Assembly (NCBI RefSeq): GCF_005952805.1
Contig: NZ_CP040709.1
Location: 2,604,001-2,668,000, forward strand
From: Inhella inkyongensis
GTDB lineage: Bacteria; Pseudomonadota; Gammaproteobacteria; Burkholderiales; Burkholderiaceae_C
DNA: 64,000 nt
Direction: 5' to 3'
Shown: piece by piece, positions 16,751-24,859 of the stretch
Numbering within the stretch: position 1 is the stretch's first letter
Layout of the letters: each line of letters opens with the position of its first letter
The notes under the pieces: model-generated
Database searches by the model: none
Told to the model about the DNA's origin: nothing
Seen by the model: only the letters and a program-made list of their open reading frames with translations
Position numbers and translations under genes: made by a program

Positions 16751-18243
16751 CAGGACTCCAGGGAAAAAAGCAGTGCAGGTTGAGGCGTGACCAGGGCCTG
16801 CATGGGAACGGGCAAAGGCCCGGGCCAGACTTGAAACAAGCCGCGAAGCAGGGCCGGTCCAGCACCCTGGGCACGACCTTGCAGTTCGCCGGCTGGCTGC
16901 CAACAGATCGGTCGCTCGGCCACACTTGGGAAGCGTTCCATTCGCCCCCAAGCGAGAGTCTGGGGATCCAGGTAGGCCAGTCCGGGCTGCCCGGGCGTCC
17001 ACAGATCCAGTGATCGCACCTGCGGCAGAGGCTGTCGCACCAACATCTCGAACACGGCCGCCCGATGGGCATTGGAGCTGACCCAGAAAATCTGCTCAGG
17101 CGTCAGGCGTGCGCGCTCTAGCAACGCACGACTGTTGGCCGTGAACACCGCCACCTGGGCTTGCAACAGTGCAGCGAACAACAGGCCCGTGACCGCCATC
17201 GCACCCCAGACAGCGCGCGGCAGTCGCTGCAAGCCAAGCGCCGCCAGCAGCGCCAACGGCGCCAGGAACAGCGCCATGTAGTTGGTTTGCTTGGGGATCA
17301 AGACCAGAGGCGACCACCCAATCGGCAAAAGTGACAGCAAGGCCAGCAGGCCCATGCTCCAAAGTAGCGTCAAGCGCGCGCCAGGCGCCGAGCGCTGCCG
17401 CCACAACGCGCCCAGACCCAGCAGAGCCAGGGGCCCCATCAGCCCGGTATGGTGGATCTTGAAAAACAAGTACTGGAGATAGAAGTACGGTGCATCGCGC
17501 GCCGCGCCGGCGGCCATCTCGGCCTCCAGATAGCCGCTGGCGCGGCGCGCGGACATCGCCTTGAAGAGAAAGGCACCATCTCCCGTAAGCACGCCAAACC
17601 ACAGGCAGTTGGCGCCCACCATCAGCGCCAGGCCCAGCACCGCCCAGACCCAGGCCGAGCGCCAGCGCCAAAGAACCACAGGCAGGAGCGCAAAAACTCC
17701 CAAGTAGACGCAAGCTGCCGGCTTGAGCCAGAAGGCCCAGCCCGCCGCCAATCCGGCGGCCAGAAAACCCAGGCGGCGGACTTGCAGTTCGCCCCAGCAG
17801 AACAGCAAGAAGCTGGCGCTCACAGCGAGGGCCATGGGAGCGTCGGCGTCCAGGCGGCCGGACAGATGGATGTGCATGGGCGTGAAGGCCAGCACCCAGG
17901 CCGCCGCCCAGGCCGTGCGCTGCCCTACCAGGACTCCTCCCAGGCCGGCGAGCAAGGCGATCTCGGCTACCGAGCAGGCCATGGAATAGCTGGCTGCTAC
18001 CCATTCGGCCCGTCCCAGAAGCGCTGCCAGTCCGGCTACTGGCAGACTCCACCCATAACGATTGCCGCCCACATAGGGAGATACCGACCAGTCGCCGTCC
18101 AGCAGCCGGTAGGCGTGCAGCACATAGGTCAACTCGTCCGAGCCAAAAAAACCCGAATAAAAGAGCAGACGCAAGCCCAGCGCCGTGCCCAAGAGCAGGC
18201 ACCAGGCGCGCCAATCGGCGCGCTCCGGACAGAAGCAATTCAC
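16747..18243 (-). CDS. GT39/ArnT-like multi-pass membrane glycosyltransferase
   Basis: A 498-residue protein with about ten membrane helices and the layout of GT-C glycosyltransferases (dolichyl-phosphate mannosyltransferase/ArnT superfamily). The first periplasmic loop carries GSDELTYVLHAYRLL, matching the conserved acidic Asp-Glu motif. A poorly conserved soluble tail follows from about residue 390. Such enzymes use a polyprenyl-phosphate sugar on the periplasmic face, which fits the DPM1-like GT2 gene at 24,856 that could make that donor. GTG 18243 overlaps the stop of the wecE-like gene as GTGA; a GTG two codons earlier (18249) is possible. The annotation to family level is good; the sugar is unknown. 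Confidence 0.82.
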   Translation of the reverse strand: MNCFCPERADWRAWCLLLGTALGLRLLFYSGFFGSDELTYVLHAYRLLDGDWSVSPYVGGNRYGWSLPVAGLAALLGRAEWVAASYSMACSVAEIALLAGLGGVLVGQRTAWAAAWVLAFTPMHIHLSGRLDADAPMALAVSASFLLFCWGELQVRRLGFLAAGLAAGWAFWLKPAACVYLGVFALLPVVLWRWRSAWVWAVLGLALMVGANCLWFGVLTGDGAFLFKAMSARRASGYLEAEMAAGAARDAPYFYLQYLFFKIHHTGLMGPLALLGLGALWRQRSAPGARLTLLWSMGLLALLSLLPIGWSPLVLIPKQTNYMALFLAPLALLAALGLQRLPRAVWGAMAVTGLLFAALLQAQVAVFTANSRALLERARLTPEQIFWVSSNAHRAAVFEMLVRQPLPQVRSLDLWTPGQPGLAYLDPQTLAWGRMERFPSVAERPICWQPAGELQGRAQGAGPALLRGLFQVWPGPLPVPMQALVTPQPALLFSLESC

Positions 18244-19373
18244 AAACACGCCCGCACGGCCTCGATCACCCGATCCTGTTCGGGCTCCAGCCCCAACCAA
18301 AGCGGCAGGCGTAGAAGCCGCTCACTGACGGCATCGGTCACCGGCAGGGCCCCGGCCGCGCGAGCAAAGCGCTGCCCGGCCGGGGCCCTGTGCAAGGGCA
18401 CGTAATGGAACACTGCCTGCACGCCGCGTGCCTTCAGGCCCTCGATCAGGGCGCTGCGACGCGCCAGATCCGGCAGCAGCAGGTAGTACATATGGGCGTT
18501 GTGCTCGCAATGCGCCGGCAGCACCGGCCGGCGCACCAGGCCCTGCCGCTCCTGTTCGGCAAAGGCCTCGTGATAGCGCTGCCAAAGCGCCATGCGTGCG
18601 GCCGTGATGGCCTGCGCTTCCTCAAACTGCGCCAGCAAGAAGGCCGCAATCAACTCACCGGGCAGGAAGGACGAGCCCACATCGACCCAGGTGTACTTGT
18701 CCACCTGACCGCGAAAGAACTGCGCACGGTTGGTGCCCTTCTCGCGCATCACTTCGGCGCGCTCAGACCATTCAGGGGCGTTGACCAGTAGCGCCCCGCC
18801 CTCCCCGGCAATGATGTTCTTGGTCTCGTGAAACGAGAGCGCGGCCGCATCGCCCAGGCTGCCCAGGGGTCGGCCGCGGTAGCTTGAACCCAGGGCCTGC
18901 GCGGCGTCCTCGATGACTCTCAGACCGTGACGCTGCGCCAGGGCCAGGATGGCATCCATCTCACAGCCCACCCCGGCGTAATGGACCACCACGATGGCGC
19001 GCGTACGCGGCGTGATGGCCGCTTCGATCTGCGTCTCGTCCAGATTCAAGGTGTCGGCACGGATGTCCACGAACACCGGCACCGCGCCGCGCAGCACAAA
19101 GGCATTGGCGGTGGAGACAAAGGTGTAGCTGGGCATGATGACCTCGTCGCCCGGCTGCAAATCCAGCAGCAGGGCCGCCATCTCCAGCGCCGCCGTGCAG
19201 GAGTGGGTCAACAGGGCACGGCCACAGCCGGTCTGCGCTTCCAGCCAGACGTGGCAGCGGCGAGTGAACTCGCCATTCCCCGCCAGATGCCCCAGGCCAT
19301 GGGCTTGGGCGATGTAGGCCAACTCGCGGCCCGTCATGTGCGGCTTGTTGAAGGGAATCATGGCCTTCTCCAT
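18240..19373 (-). CDS. wecE: dTDP-4-amino-4,6-dideoxygalactose transaminase-like aminotransferase
   Basis: A 377-residue PLP-dependent sugar aminotransferase of the DegT/DnrJ/EryC1 family, closest in pattern to WecE/RffA. MIPFNKPHMTGRELAYI at the start, SCTAALEMAALLLDLQPGDEVIMPSYTF, the DAAQALGS motif and SFHETKNIIAGEGGAL with the Schiff-base Lys are all present, and the C-terminus carries HVP-like HYVPLH. WecE converts dTDP-4-keto-6-deoxyglucose to dTDP-4-amino-4,6-dideoxygalactose (dTDP-Fuc4N precursor) with glutamate as amino donor. ATG 19373 is used; ATG 19361 (MIPFNKP) has a GGAG eight bases upstream and may be the true start. No dTDP-glucose synthesis genes are in the window, so the nucleotide sugar must come from elsewhere. 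Confidence 0.88.
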   Translation of the reverse strand: MEKAMIPFNKPHMTGRELAYIAQAHGLGHLAGNGEFTRRCHVWLEAQTGCGRALLTHSCTAALEMAALLLDLQPGDEVIMPSYTFVSTANAFVLRGAVPVFVDIRADTLNLDETQIEAAITPRTRAIVVVHYAGVGCEMDAILALAQRHGLRVIEDAAQALGSSYRGRPLGSLGDAAALSFHETKNIIAGEGGALLVNAPEWSERAEVMREKGTNRAQFFRGQVDKYTWVDVGSSFLPGELIAAFLLAQFEEAQAITAARMALWQRYHEAFAEQERQGLVRRPVLPAHCEHNAHMYYLLLPDLARRSALIEGLKARGVQAVFHYVPLHRAPAGQRFARAAGALPVTDAVSERLLRLPLWLGLEPEQDRVIEAVRACL

Positions 19374-19378
19374 TGCGT

Positions 19379-19774
19379 TCAGCCCCGTGCAATCAGCACC
19401 AGACCCGCCACCACCATCAAGGTGCCCAGAATCTTTGCCGAGCCCACGCTCTCACCCAGGAACAACGCGCCAAAGCCCATCACGATCACGAAGGCCAAGC
19501 TCATAAAGGGGTAGGCATAGCCCAGCTCAAAGCGCGTCATCGCCGCCATCCAGGCCAGCGAGGCCAGCAAGGCCGAGACATAGCCACTCAGGATCCAAGG
19601 GTTGAGCAACTGGCGCAGCAAGAAGATCAACTTCTCCAGTGCACCGGGCGGCAGGGCACCGACCTGGCCCATCTGCCACTTCAGCACCAGCTGGCCGTAG
19701 ACGGTCAGTAGCAGGGTCAGGGCAATGAAGGCATGCCCCAGCATGTCGAATGTGGGCGGCATTGCGGGCTTCAT
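19379..19774 (-). CDS. Small four-helix EmrE/ArnE-like membrane transporter
   Basis: A 131-residue protein with four hydrophobic helices, of the drug/metabolite transporter superfamily's small branch (EmrE or ArnE/ArnF-like). Helix 4 reads AKILGTLMVVAGLVLIARG and helix 3 YAYPFMSLAFVIVMGFGALFLGE, with the family's internal Glu. ArnE/F-type proteins flip undecaprenyl-phosphate sugars, which would suit the GT39-like transferase nearby; export of another metabolite cannot be excluded. ATG 19774 overlaps the amidohydrolase stop as ATGA. The gene is followed five bases later by the wecE-like gene. Confidence 0.8.
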   Translation of the reverse strand: MKPAMPPTFDMLGHAFIALTLLLTVYGQLVLKWQMGQVGALPPGALEKLIFLLRQLLNPWILSGYVSALLASLAWMAAMTRFELGYAYPFMSLAFVIVMGFGALFLGESVGSAKILGTLMVVAGLVLIARG

Positions 19775-20553
19775 GGTTGCGGGAACCAACGGTTCAGATT
19801 GCCCCACACAATGTTCTCCAGGCGCTCAGGCTCAATGCCGATCGTGAGCTCCGCAAAACGCTTGAGCGTGGCGGCCGGGCTGTACTCGGGCCAGTCCGAA
19901 CCGATGGTGACGAGCTGATCGGTGCTCTTGAACAAAAAATGCATATCAGCGTCCAGCCGCTCATTGCCGCGGTAGCGCATCAGCGTGAAGGACAGGTCCA
20001 GGCGCAGCTGGTCGTAGGCCCGCACGATCTCGTAGAGCTCCATCATGCTGGGGCCGGTACCGTGCAGCAGCAGCATGCGGGTGTGCGGAAAACTGGCCGC
20101 CAGTTGGTCGATCACATCGGGCGCATGACGGGTGGCCAGGCCGCGACGGCGAAACAGGGTATCCAGCAACACAGTCAGGCCCAGGTCGCCGGCCACATCG
20201 ATGGCAGCCTGGCAGCGTTCGCTCAAGGGGTCGTAGCCGTTCAGGCGCGGGTGCAGCTTGATGCCGACAAAACCCTGGGCTTTGAGGCTCTTGAGCACGG
20301 CCTCGACCCGCCGCGTGGTGGCCAGCAGACTGGGGTCCAAGCCGGCAATGGGCACAAATCGCCCCGGGTGGGACAAGGTGGCGGCCAGGATGCTGGCGTT
20401 ATCCGTGTAGCCGGCAATACCCACCAACAGTGCGCGCTGGACCTGCGCGGCTTCCATATCGCTCAGCAAGGTGTCAAGTCGGGCATCACAGTGGGTTTCG
20501 CCAAACCAGCGCCCGTCATGGGTCACATGGGTGAGGGAATCAAAGAATCGCAT
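19771..20553 (-). CDS. TIM-barrel metal-dependent amidohydrolase
   Basis: A 260-residue amidohydrolase-2/TatD-type hydrolase. Visible landmarks are the N-terminal FFDSLTHV strand, in place of the usual His-x-His metal pair, GFVGIKLHPRLNGYDP with the Lys/His that bind the metals, LLLHGTGPSM on strand 6, and TIGSDWPEYSP with the C-terminal Asp. The first metal motif is altered, so whether it is a fully active hydrolase is uncertain. AAGGAG stands seven bases before ATG 20553, within the last codons of the ATP-grasp gene (14-base overlap). In context it may hydrolyse or form an amide on a sugar substituent; this is inference. Confidence 0.78.
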   Translation of the reverse strand: MRFFDSLTHVTHDGRWFGETHCDARLDTLLSDMEAAQVQRALLVGIAGYTDNASILAATLSHPGRFVPIAGLDPSLLATTRRVEAVLKSLKAQGFVGIKLHPRLNGYDPLSERCQAAIDVAGDLGLTVLLDTLFRRRGLATRHAPDVIDQLAASFPHTRMLLLHGTGPSMMELYEIVRAYDQLRLDLSFTLMRYRGNERLDADMHFLFKSTDQLVTIGSDWPEYSPAATLKRFAELTIGIEPERLENIVWGNLNRWFPQP

Positions 20554-21766
20554 CGCACGCTCCTTGGGGGATCGGGGGCTGGGACTGGATTTCCCAGTTC
20601 AGGGCCCGCAGCGCAGCCTGGGCGCGTTGGCGCGCCACTTCCAACTCAGGGGCGCCGGCCACCACCCAGGCTGGGCGCGCATCCTTGTCCACCGCCACGC
20701 CCAGGCGGTCGCCCACCTTGGCCGCCACATGCCAGCCCAGAACGCCCGGCAGCCTGGGCAAACGCTCCAGACCTTGCACACCGCGCAGCCAACCGGCATC
20801 GGTGCGGGCAAAGGCCACGCAAACGGCCTGGCGTGCCCCGGTGCGCAGGTCCGGGGTGCGACCCAGCGCAGCCTGGATGGAAGCGGCCACGGCGTCCACC
20901 CCGCTGACGGCCGGCAGCACATGCGTGTAGATCATGGCGCCGCCACCGCGCGCGGCGCAGTCGATGGGCCACAGCCCGGTGCCGTTGAGAATGAACTCGA
21001 GGTGGCAGATGCCCTGGCGCAGGCCGATCAACTCCAACCAAGTGCGCAGCACAGGCTCAACCTGTTCGGCCAGGGCGCAGAACTCGGCCCCGGCCAGATA
21101 GTTCAGCTCGGCCGCCACGGTGGGGTTGGTCGGATCGGCCGTCTTGCGGCACAGACCGAGGAAGGTGATCCGCCCCTGCCAGACAAAGACATCCGCGATG
21201 TGCTCCACGCCTGGGATCCAGGGGTCCAGCAGCACCCGGCCGCTGCGGCTGTGCGCGCGCGCGTGGGCCAGGGCGGCCGGCAGCGCATCGGCCTGCTGCA
21301 CGATGCGCACCCCACGGCCCGACTGTGCATCCACCGGTTTCACCACCACAGGCCAAGCCGTCCAATCGCATGCGGGCTCCTGATCGGGCCATAGACACAG
21401 GCTGTCGCGCCCCCCTTGAGGCGCGCGGCGCAGGGTCTGGGCCAGTGCCGACTTGTCGGTGCAAGCCAGGGCTGCGGCCCGGCCGATGCCGGGCAGTCCC
21501 AATGCTTCAGCCACCGCCGCCGCGCTCGCCACGCCCACGTCGCTGGTGGGGGCCAGCACCCCATCCACGCGGTGCTCACGAGCCAATCGCGTCAAGGCCT
21601 CGACGTCGTAAAGATCGGCCTGCGCGCAAGCCTGGGCTTCGCGGTAGCCGGGGCGGTCGGCGTCACGGTCCACCGCCAACACGCGCACACCCAAGGCCTT
21701 AGCCCGGCGGATCACCGGCAGCTGCCAGGGGCCGGCGCCCAGCACCATCAGCAGCGGCGGTCTCAT
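20540..21766 (-). CDS. ATP-grasp carboxylate-amine ligase
   Basis: A 408-residue ATP-grasp protein. The N-terminal pre-ATP-grasp Rossmann part reads LLMVLGAGPWQLPVIRRAKALG; the ATP-grasp core has WPVVVKPVDAQSGRGVRIV (ATP-binding Lys and Gly-rich loop), DPWIPGVEHIADVF and a metal-binding region CHLEFILNGTGLWPIDCAARGGG. The C-terminal domain is like that of biotin carboxylase/PurK-type ligases. Family members join a carboxylate to an amine with ATP hydrolysis. With WbqC, an aminotransferase and another ATP-grasp protein next to it, ligation of an amino acid or other acid onto an amino sugar is a reasonable hypothesis. GGAGG six bases upstream supports ATG 21766, which overlaps the wbqC stop by ATGA. 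Confidence 0.85.
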   Translation of the reverse strand: MRPPLLMVLGAGPWQLPVIRRAKALGVRVLAVDRDADRPGYREAQACAQADLYDVEALTRLAREHRVDGVLAPTSDVGVASAAAVAEALGLPGIGRAAALACTDKSALAQTLRRAPQGGRDSLCLWPDQEPACDWTAWPVVVKPVDAQSGRGVRIVQQADALPAALAHARAHSRSGRVLLDPWIPGVEHIADVFVWQGRITFLGLCRKTADPTNPTVAAELNYLAGAEFCALAEQVEPVLRTWLELIGLRQGICHLEFILNGTGLWPIDCAARGGGAMIYTHVLPAVSGVDAVAASIQAALGRTPDLRTGARQAVCVAFARTDAGWLRGVQGLERLPRLPGVLGWHVAAKVGDRLGVAVDKDARPAWVVAGAPELEVARQRAQAALRALNWEIQSQPPIPQGACDAIL

Positions 21767-22470
21767 GCAGACCTCCGCTGCAAATGCAGAGCGGCCTCGG
21801 GGCCGACGTGGAAAAGCAGATCCAGCACCGTCACCGCATGCTCAAAGGGGCCGTGCAGTTGCGGGTACTCCGGGTAGGCGCTGTAGTCCATCCAGCTCAA
21901 GCCGATGCCGGCCTGCTCGAAGCGCTCGGGCTCGATGTAGGAGCGCGCGGCAGGGCCAGACAGATAGTGGGTGGCCCCGGCCTTGACCAGCAGATGGAGC
22001 AAACGATCGAGTCGCCGGCCTTCGGCCGGGTAGTCGCGCGAATCGGCAAAGCGCGTGCTCAGGCCCAGCTCGGTCTGAGCGATGTGACGCACCAGGGTCT
22101 GGTTGAGCTGGCTCAAGTGAGTCCAGCGCTGCTCGCAGTAAACCCACTCCAGGAAGGGCCGGTAGCGTTCGAAGTGCGGTGCCCGCCCATAGGCCTGCTG
22201 CAGGCTGGTCCAGTGCTTGCGCTGCCAATGGGCGTCTTCAATCTGCACTTCGTGAATCAGGCGCTGGCGCGAGGCGCCGACCGGCACGCTCAACCACTGC
22301 AGGCCCTGGGCGGTCTTGATTCGATTGCGATTGCGCCAGTCGGAGTGGGTGTACTGCACATCGTCATAGAAGATGAACAGATCCACCGAGGCAATCAGGT
22401 CGAAGTAGCCCTTCCAGGGGATGTAGTTGGACTGCAGGACGGCCACCTTCAGCGCTGCCGTGGCGCTCAT
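21763..22470 (-). CDS. WbqC-like family protein
   Basis: A 235-residue WbqC-like protein (PF08889 type). The hallmark start VAVLQSNYIPWKGYFDLIASVDLFIFYDD is present, followed by NRNRIKT, WLSVPVG and a C-terminal SWMDYSAYPEYPQL block. WbqC-like genes recur in O-antigen and exopolysaccharide loci; the biochemical reaction is not firmly known to me, though attachment of amino-acid-type groups to sugars has been suggested. The ATG at 22470 overlaps the upstream ATP-grasp/HAD stop as ATGA; the open frame up to 22788 is an out-of-context extension. It sits between two ATP-grasp genes, making a shared acylation or ligation pathway likely. Confidence 0.88.
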   Translation of the reverse strand: MSATAALKVAVLQSNYIPWKGYFDLIASVDLFIFYDDVQYTHSDWRNRNRIKTAQGLQWLSVPVGASRQRLIHEVQIEDAHWQRKHWTSLQQAYGRAPHFERYRPFLEWVYCEQRWTHLSQLNQTLVRHIAQTELGLSTRFADSRDYPAEGRRLDRLLHLLVKAGATHYLSGPAARSYIEPERFEQAGIGLSWMDYSAYPEYPQLHGPFEHAVTVLDLLFHVGPEAALHLQRRSA

Positions 22471-24104
22471 CGCAGATCCCCCAGCACCCAATGCAGTTCG
22501 TGCAGGCCTTCTTCCAGCACGGTGTGGCGGTGGGCCGGCAACCAGGCCTGGCGCTGGGCCGCACCGAAGTTGAAGAAGGCGCCGGGGCGCTGCACCAAGA
22601 AGGCATGGGCATAGCCCGCGTCCAGCGCGCCGCGTGCATCGCGCCAGGGGTGATCGCCGACCATGGCGAGTTGCTGCGGGGCCAGCTGCAGGGCCTGGGC
22701 GGCCGCCTCGAAGCAAGCGGGGGCGGGCTTGCGCAGGCCCAGATCGCCGGTGAGCACCACCGCGTCCAGGGCGCTCTCCAAATTGCAAGCCGCCAGCTTG
22801 GCGCGCTGCGAGACCGCCGGGTTGTCACTCAGCAGGCCCAGGCGCCAACCTTGCGACCGCAACTGGGCCAACACCGCCGCCACATCCGGGTAGACCGGAC
22901 AGTGCGCGGGTTGGACAGCACGGTAGGCTTCGATCAGGCGCAGCCTCAAGGCCTCACCCGCCCCCGCCTGCTCGCACCAGCTGTCAAAGCAGCGCGCCCG
23001 CTCGCCCTCCTCGAGGATCAGCATCACGGCATCGCGCCACGCCGGCCATTGCGGCAATTCGGACTCAAGAGCCGCATGCGTGAGCGCCAGCTTGGCCAGG
23101 ATCCAGGCCTTCTGGTCGACCAGGGTGTCGTCCAGGTCAAACACCAGTCCTCGCAATCCGCTGAAGTCGTGCGCTGGCACACGGCGTTCTCGCAATTGGC
23201 GCAGGGTTCGCCTCGCAGGCGCCTCCCCCAAGTTGGGCGCCTCGGCTTTCAGCAAATGTGCCAAGGGATTCGGGCCTGCGGCCAGGGTCAGCGGCAGCGA
23301 GCTGCCCACCCGCGCATTCAAGTCCGAAATCCACGCCGCACCGCTGAGCTCCAGCAGGATTTGCACATTAAAGACGCCGCGCCCGCCCAGATCCGCAAGG
23401 GCTTGCATCAAATGCGCTACCAGTGCCATCACTGGCGGCGGTGCGCCGGGTTCGCCCAGCATGGCAAAGCCACCCATGACCCGAACGCGCCGGCGCGGCT
23501 GGATGGGGCTGCAGCGGCCCTCGTCGTCCAGGGCCAGGTCGACGGAGTACTCGTCAAATTCGGCCAGGGCGGCCTGCCAGACCCAGTCGCCCTCCGGCAC
23601 CGCGTCCGCGGCGGGCGGCGACTGCAGGGTCACCAGCCCCCGCCCGCCCCAGCCGAGGTCGGGCTTGCCCAAGAGCGGAAAGGACGCACCTGGCGCGCAG
23701 GGATCGGCCCAGAACGGCAGCACCGGCAGGCCTAGATCCCGCAGCCAACCATAGAAGCTGCGCTTGCTGCGAGCCAGGGCGAGTACCGCCGCGTCAGACA
23801 CCCAAGCCTTGCAGCCCATGGCCGCCAGTGCGGGGCGAAGAGCCAGCAAGGCCGGCAGTTCGTGGTCGGTGGCCGGGAAAACCGCCTGCACGCCCTCGCG
23901 CCGCACCAGGTCCTGCACGAAGTGGGCAAACGCTCCCTGCTGCGCCAGCGGTGGGGCCTGGTGATAGCCGTGGGCCTCGTAGCGGGTCAGGTTCTCGTCG
24001 AAGTGGTCGGCCACCAGCACCCGCCAGCCCGGCAGCGCCCGCAAGGCGCGCACCAAGGCCAGGCCGGCCAGGCCACCCCCTGAGAGCACCAGGGCGACGC
24101 TCAT
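22467..24104 (-). CDS. Fusion of ATP-grasp domain and HAD-family phosphatase
   Basis: A 545-residue two-domain protein. Residues 1 to about 305 form an ATP-grasp-like unit (LSGGGLAGLALVRALRAL, PATDHELPALLALRP, FPLLGKPDLGWGGRGLV with the ATP-binding Lys, and a late DLNARVGSSLPLTLAAG metal region). Residues from about 318 form a HAD hydrolase with all four motifs: FDLDDTL (Asp323 nucleophile, Asp325), LLSDN, the Lys of RKPAP, and GDHPWRDARGA. The two activities in one chain suggest that a phosphorylated intermediate made or released around the ligation step is dephosphorylated. It begins at ATG 24104 (ATGA overlap with the methyltransferase). The substrate is unknown, and I do not know this fusion from a characterised pathway. 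Confidence 0.85.
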   Translation of the reverse strand: MSVALVLSGGGLAGLALVRALRALPGWRVLVADHFDENLTRYEAHGYHQAPPLAQQGAFAHFVQDLVRREGVQAVFPATDHELPALLALRPALAAMGCKAWVSDAAVLALARSKRSFYGWLRDLGLPVLPFWADPCAPGASFPLLGKPDLGWGGRGLVTLQSPPAADAVPEGDWVWQAALAEFDEYSVDLALDDEGRCSPIQPRRRVRVMGGFAMLGEPGAPPPVMALVAHLMQALADLGGRGVFNVQILLELSGAAWISDLNARVGSSLPLTLAAGPNPLAHLLKAEAPNLGEAPARRTLRQLRERRVPAHDFSGLRGLVFDLDDTLVDQKAWILAKLALTHAALESELPQWPAWRDAVMLILEEGERARCFDSWCEQAGAGEALRLRLIEAYRAVQPAHCPVYPDVAAVLAQLRSQGWRLGLLSDNPAVSQRAKLAACNLESALDAVVLTGDLGLRKPAPACFEAAAQALQLAPQQLAMVGDHPWRDARGALDAGYAHAFLVQRPGAFFNFGAAQRQAWLPAHRHTVLEEGLHELHWVLGDLR

Positions 24105-24859
24105 ACAGAGTGACCCGCCGGCGCAGCGCGGAGTTCCATGCAGAAGGCATTCGACAGCTCCGGATACGGTGCCGCCACCTGCTGCAGGGCGGACCAGACC
24201 GCCGGACTCAGGGTCAGCTGGTCCAGTTGCGCGGTGGTGAAGGGCTTAAGCAGCAGGCCCTCACAGCACTCGACCTGCCAGCCACAGGAGCGCACCAGTT
24301 CCGTCAGACCCGCAACATCGAAGTAGCGACGGTGGCCGAGCGCGTGATCGGCCGGGCTGAGCTGGTGGCAGTCAGCCAGGAGGCCCGCCGCATGACCCAG
24401 GCGCCGATGCAGTGACAGGGCATTGGGCACGGCCACACACAAGCGGCCACCCGGCTTCAAAAGCCCATGCAAATGGCACAGCAACCGAGCTGGGTCGTCC
24501 ACATGCTCGAGCACAAAGCCGGCCTCGATGAGGTCGAAGCCCTGCGCGTCCTCATAGGACTCGAACCAGGCCTCCACCAGGCTCAAGCCCAGTGGTAAGG
24601 GCGCCTGGGCGACCGCAAAGGCTTGCAGCAGGCTGGGTGCTGCATCGATCAAGACATAGCGACCGAGCTGTCCCTGGCGCAGCGCGCCCAACAGGGCCTG
24701 CCCGACCTCTTGATGGCCCACTCCCAAGCTCAACACAGCCTGACCCGGCGCCAGCATCGCGCGCAAGCGTTGGCCGTACGCGGCATGAACGAGGCGGTTC
24801 TCCTCGTAGTGCACAAAACCCGGGGCAAATGCACCGGCGTGTTGGTCCAGGGCGCTCAC
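24101..24859 (-). CDS. Class I SAM-dependent methyltransferase
   Basis: A 252-residue methyltransferase-11/23-type protein. The SAM-binding strand-loop reads VLSLGVGHQEVGQALL (in place of the usual Gly-x-Gly-x-Gly), with the acidic end of strand 2 in VLIDAAP, and motif FDLIEAGFVLEHVDDPARLL followed by LLKPGGRLCVAVPNALSLHRRLG. That pattern is shared with methyltransferases acting on sugars in surface-polysaccharide loci. The GTG start at 24859 overlaps the upstream GT2 stop by GTGA. It could O- or N-methylate the repeat unit or a building block made by the neighbouring ATP-grasp genes. Confidence 0.83.
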   Translation of the reverse strand: MSALDQHAGAFAPGFVHYEENRLVHAAYGQRLRAMLAPGQAVLSLGVGHQEVGQALLGALRQGQLGRYVLIDAAPSLLQAFAVAQAPLPLGLSLVEAWFESYEDAQGFDLIEAGFVLEHVDDPARLLCHLHGLLKPGGRLCVAVPNALSLHRRLGHAAGLLADCHQLSPADHALGHRRYFDVAGLTELVRSCGWQVECCEGLLLKPFTTAQLDQLTLSPAVWSALQQVAAPYPELSNAFCMELRAAPAGHSV

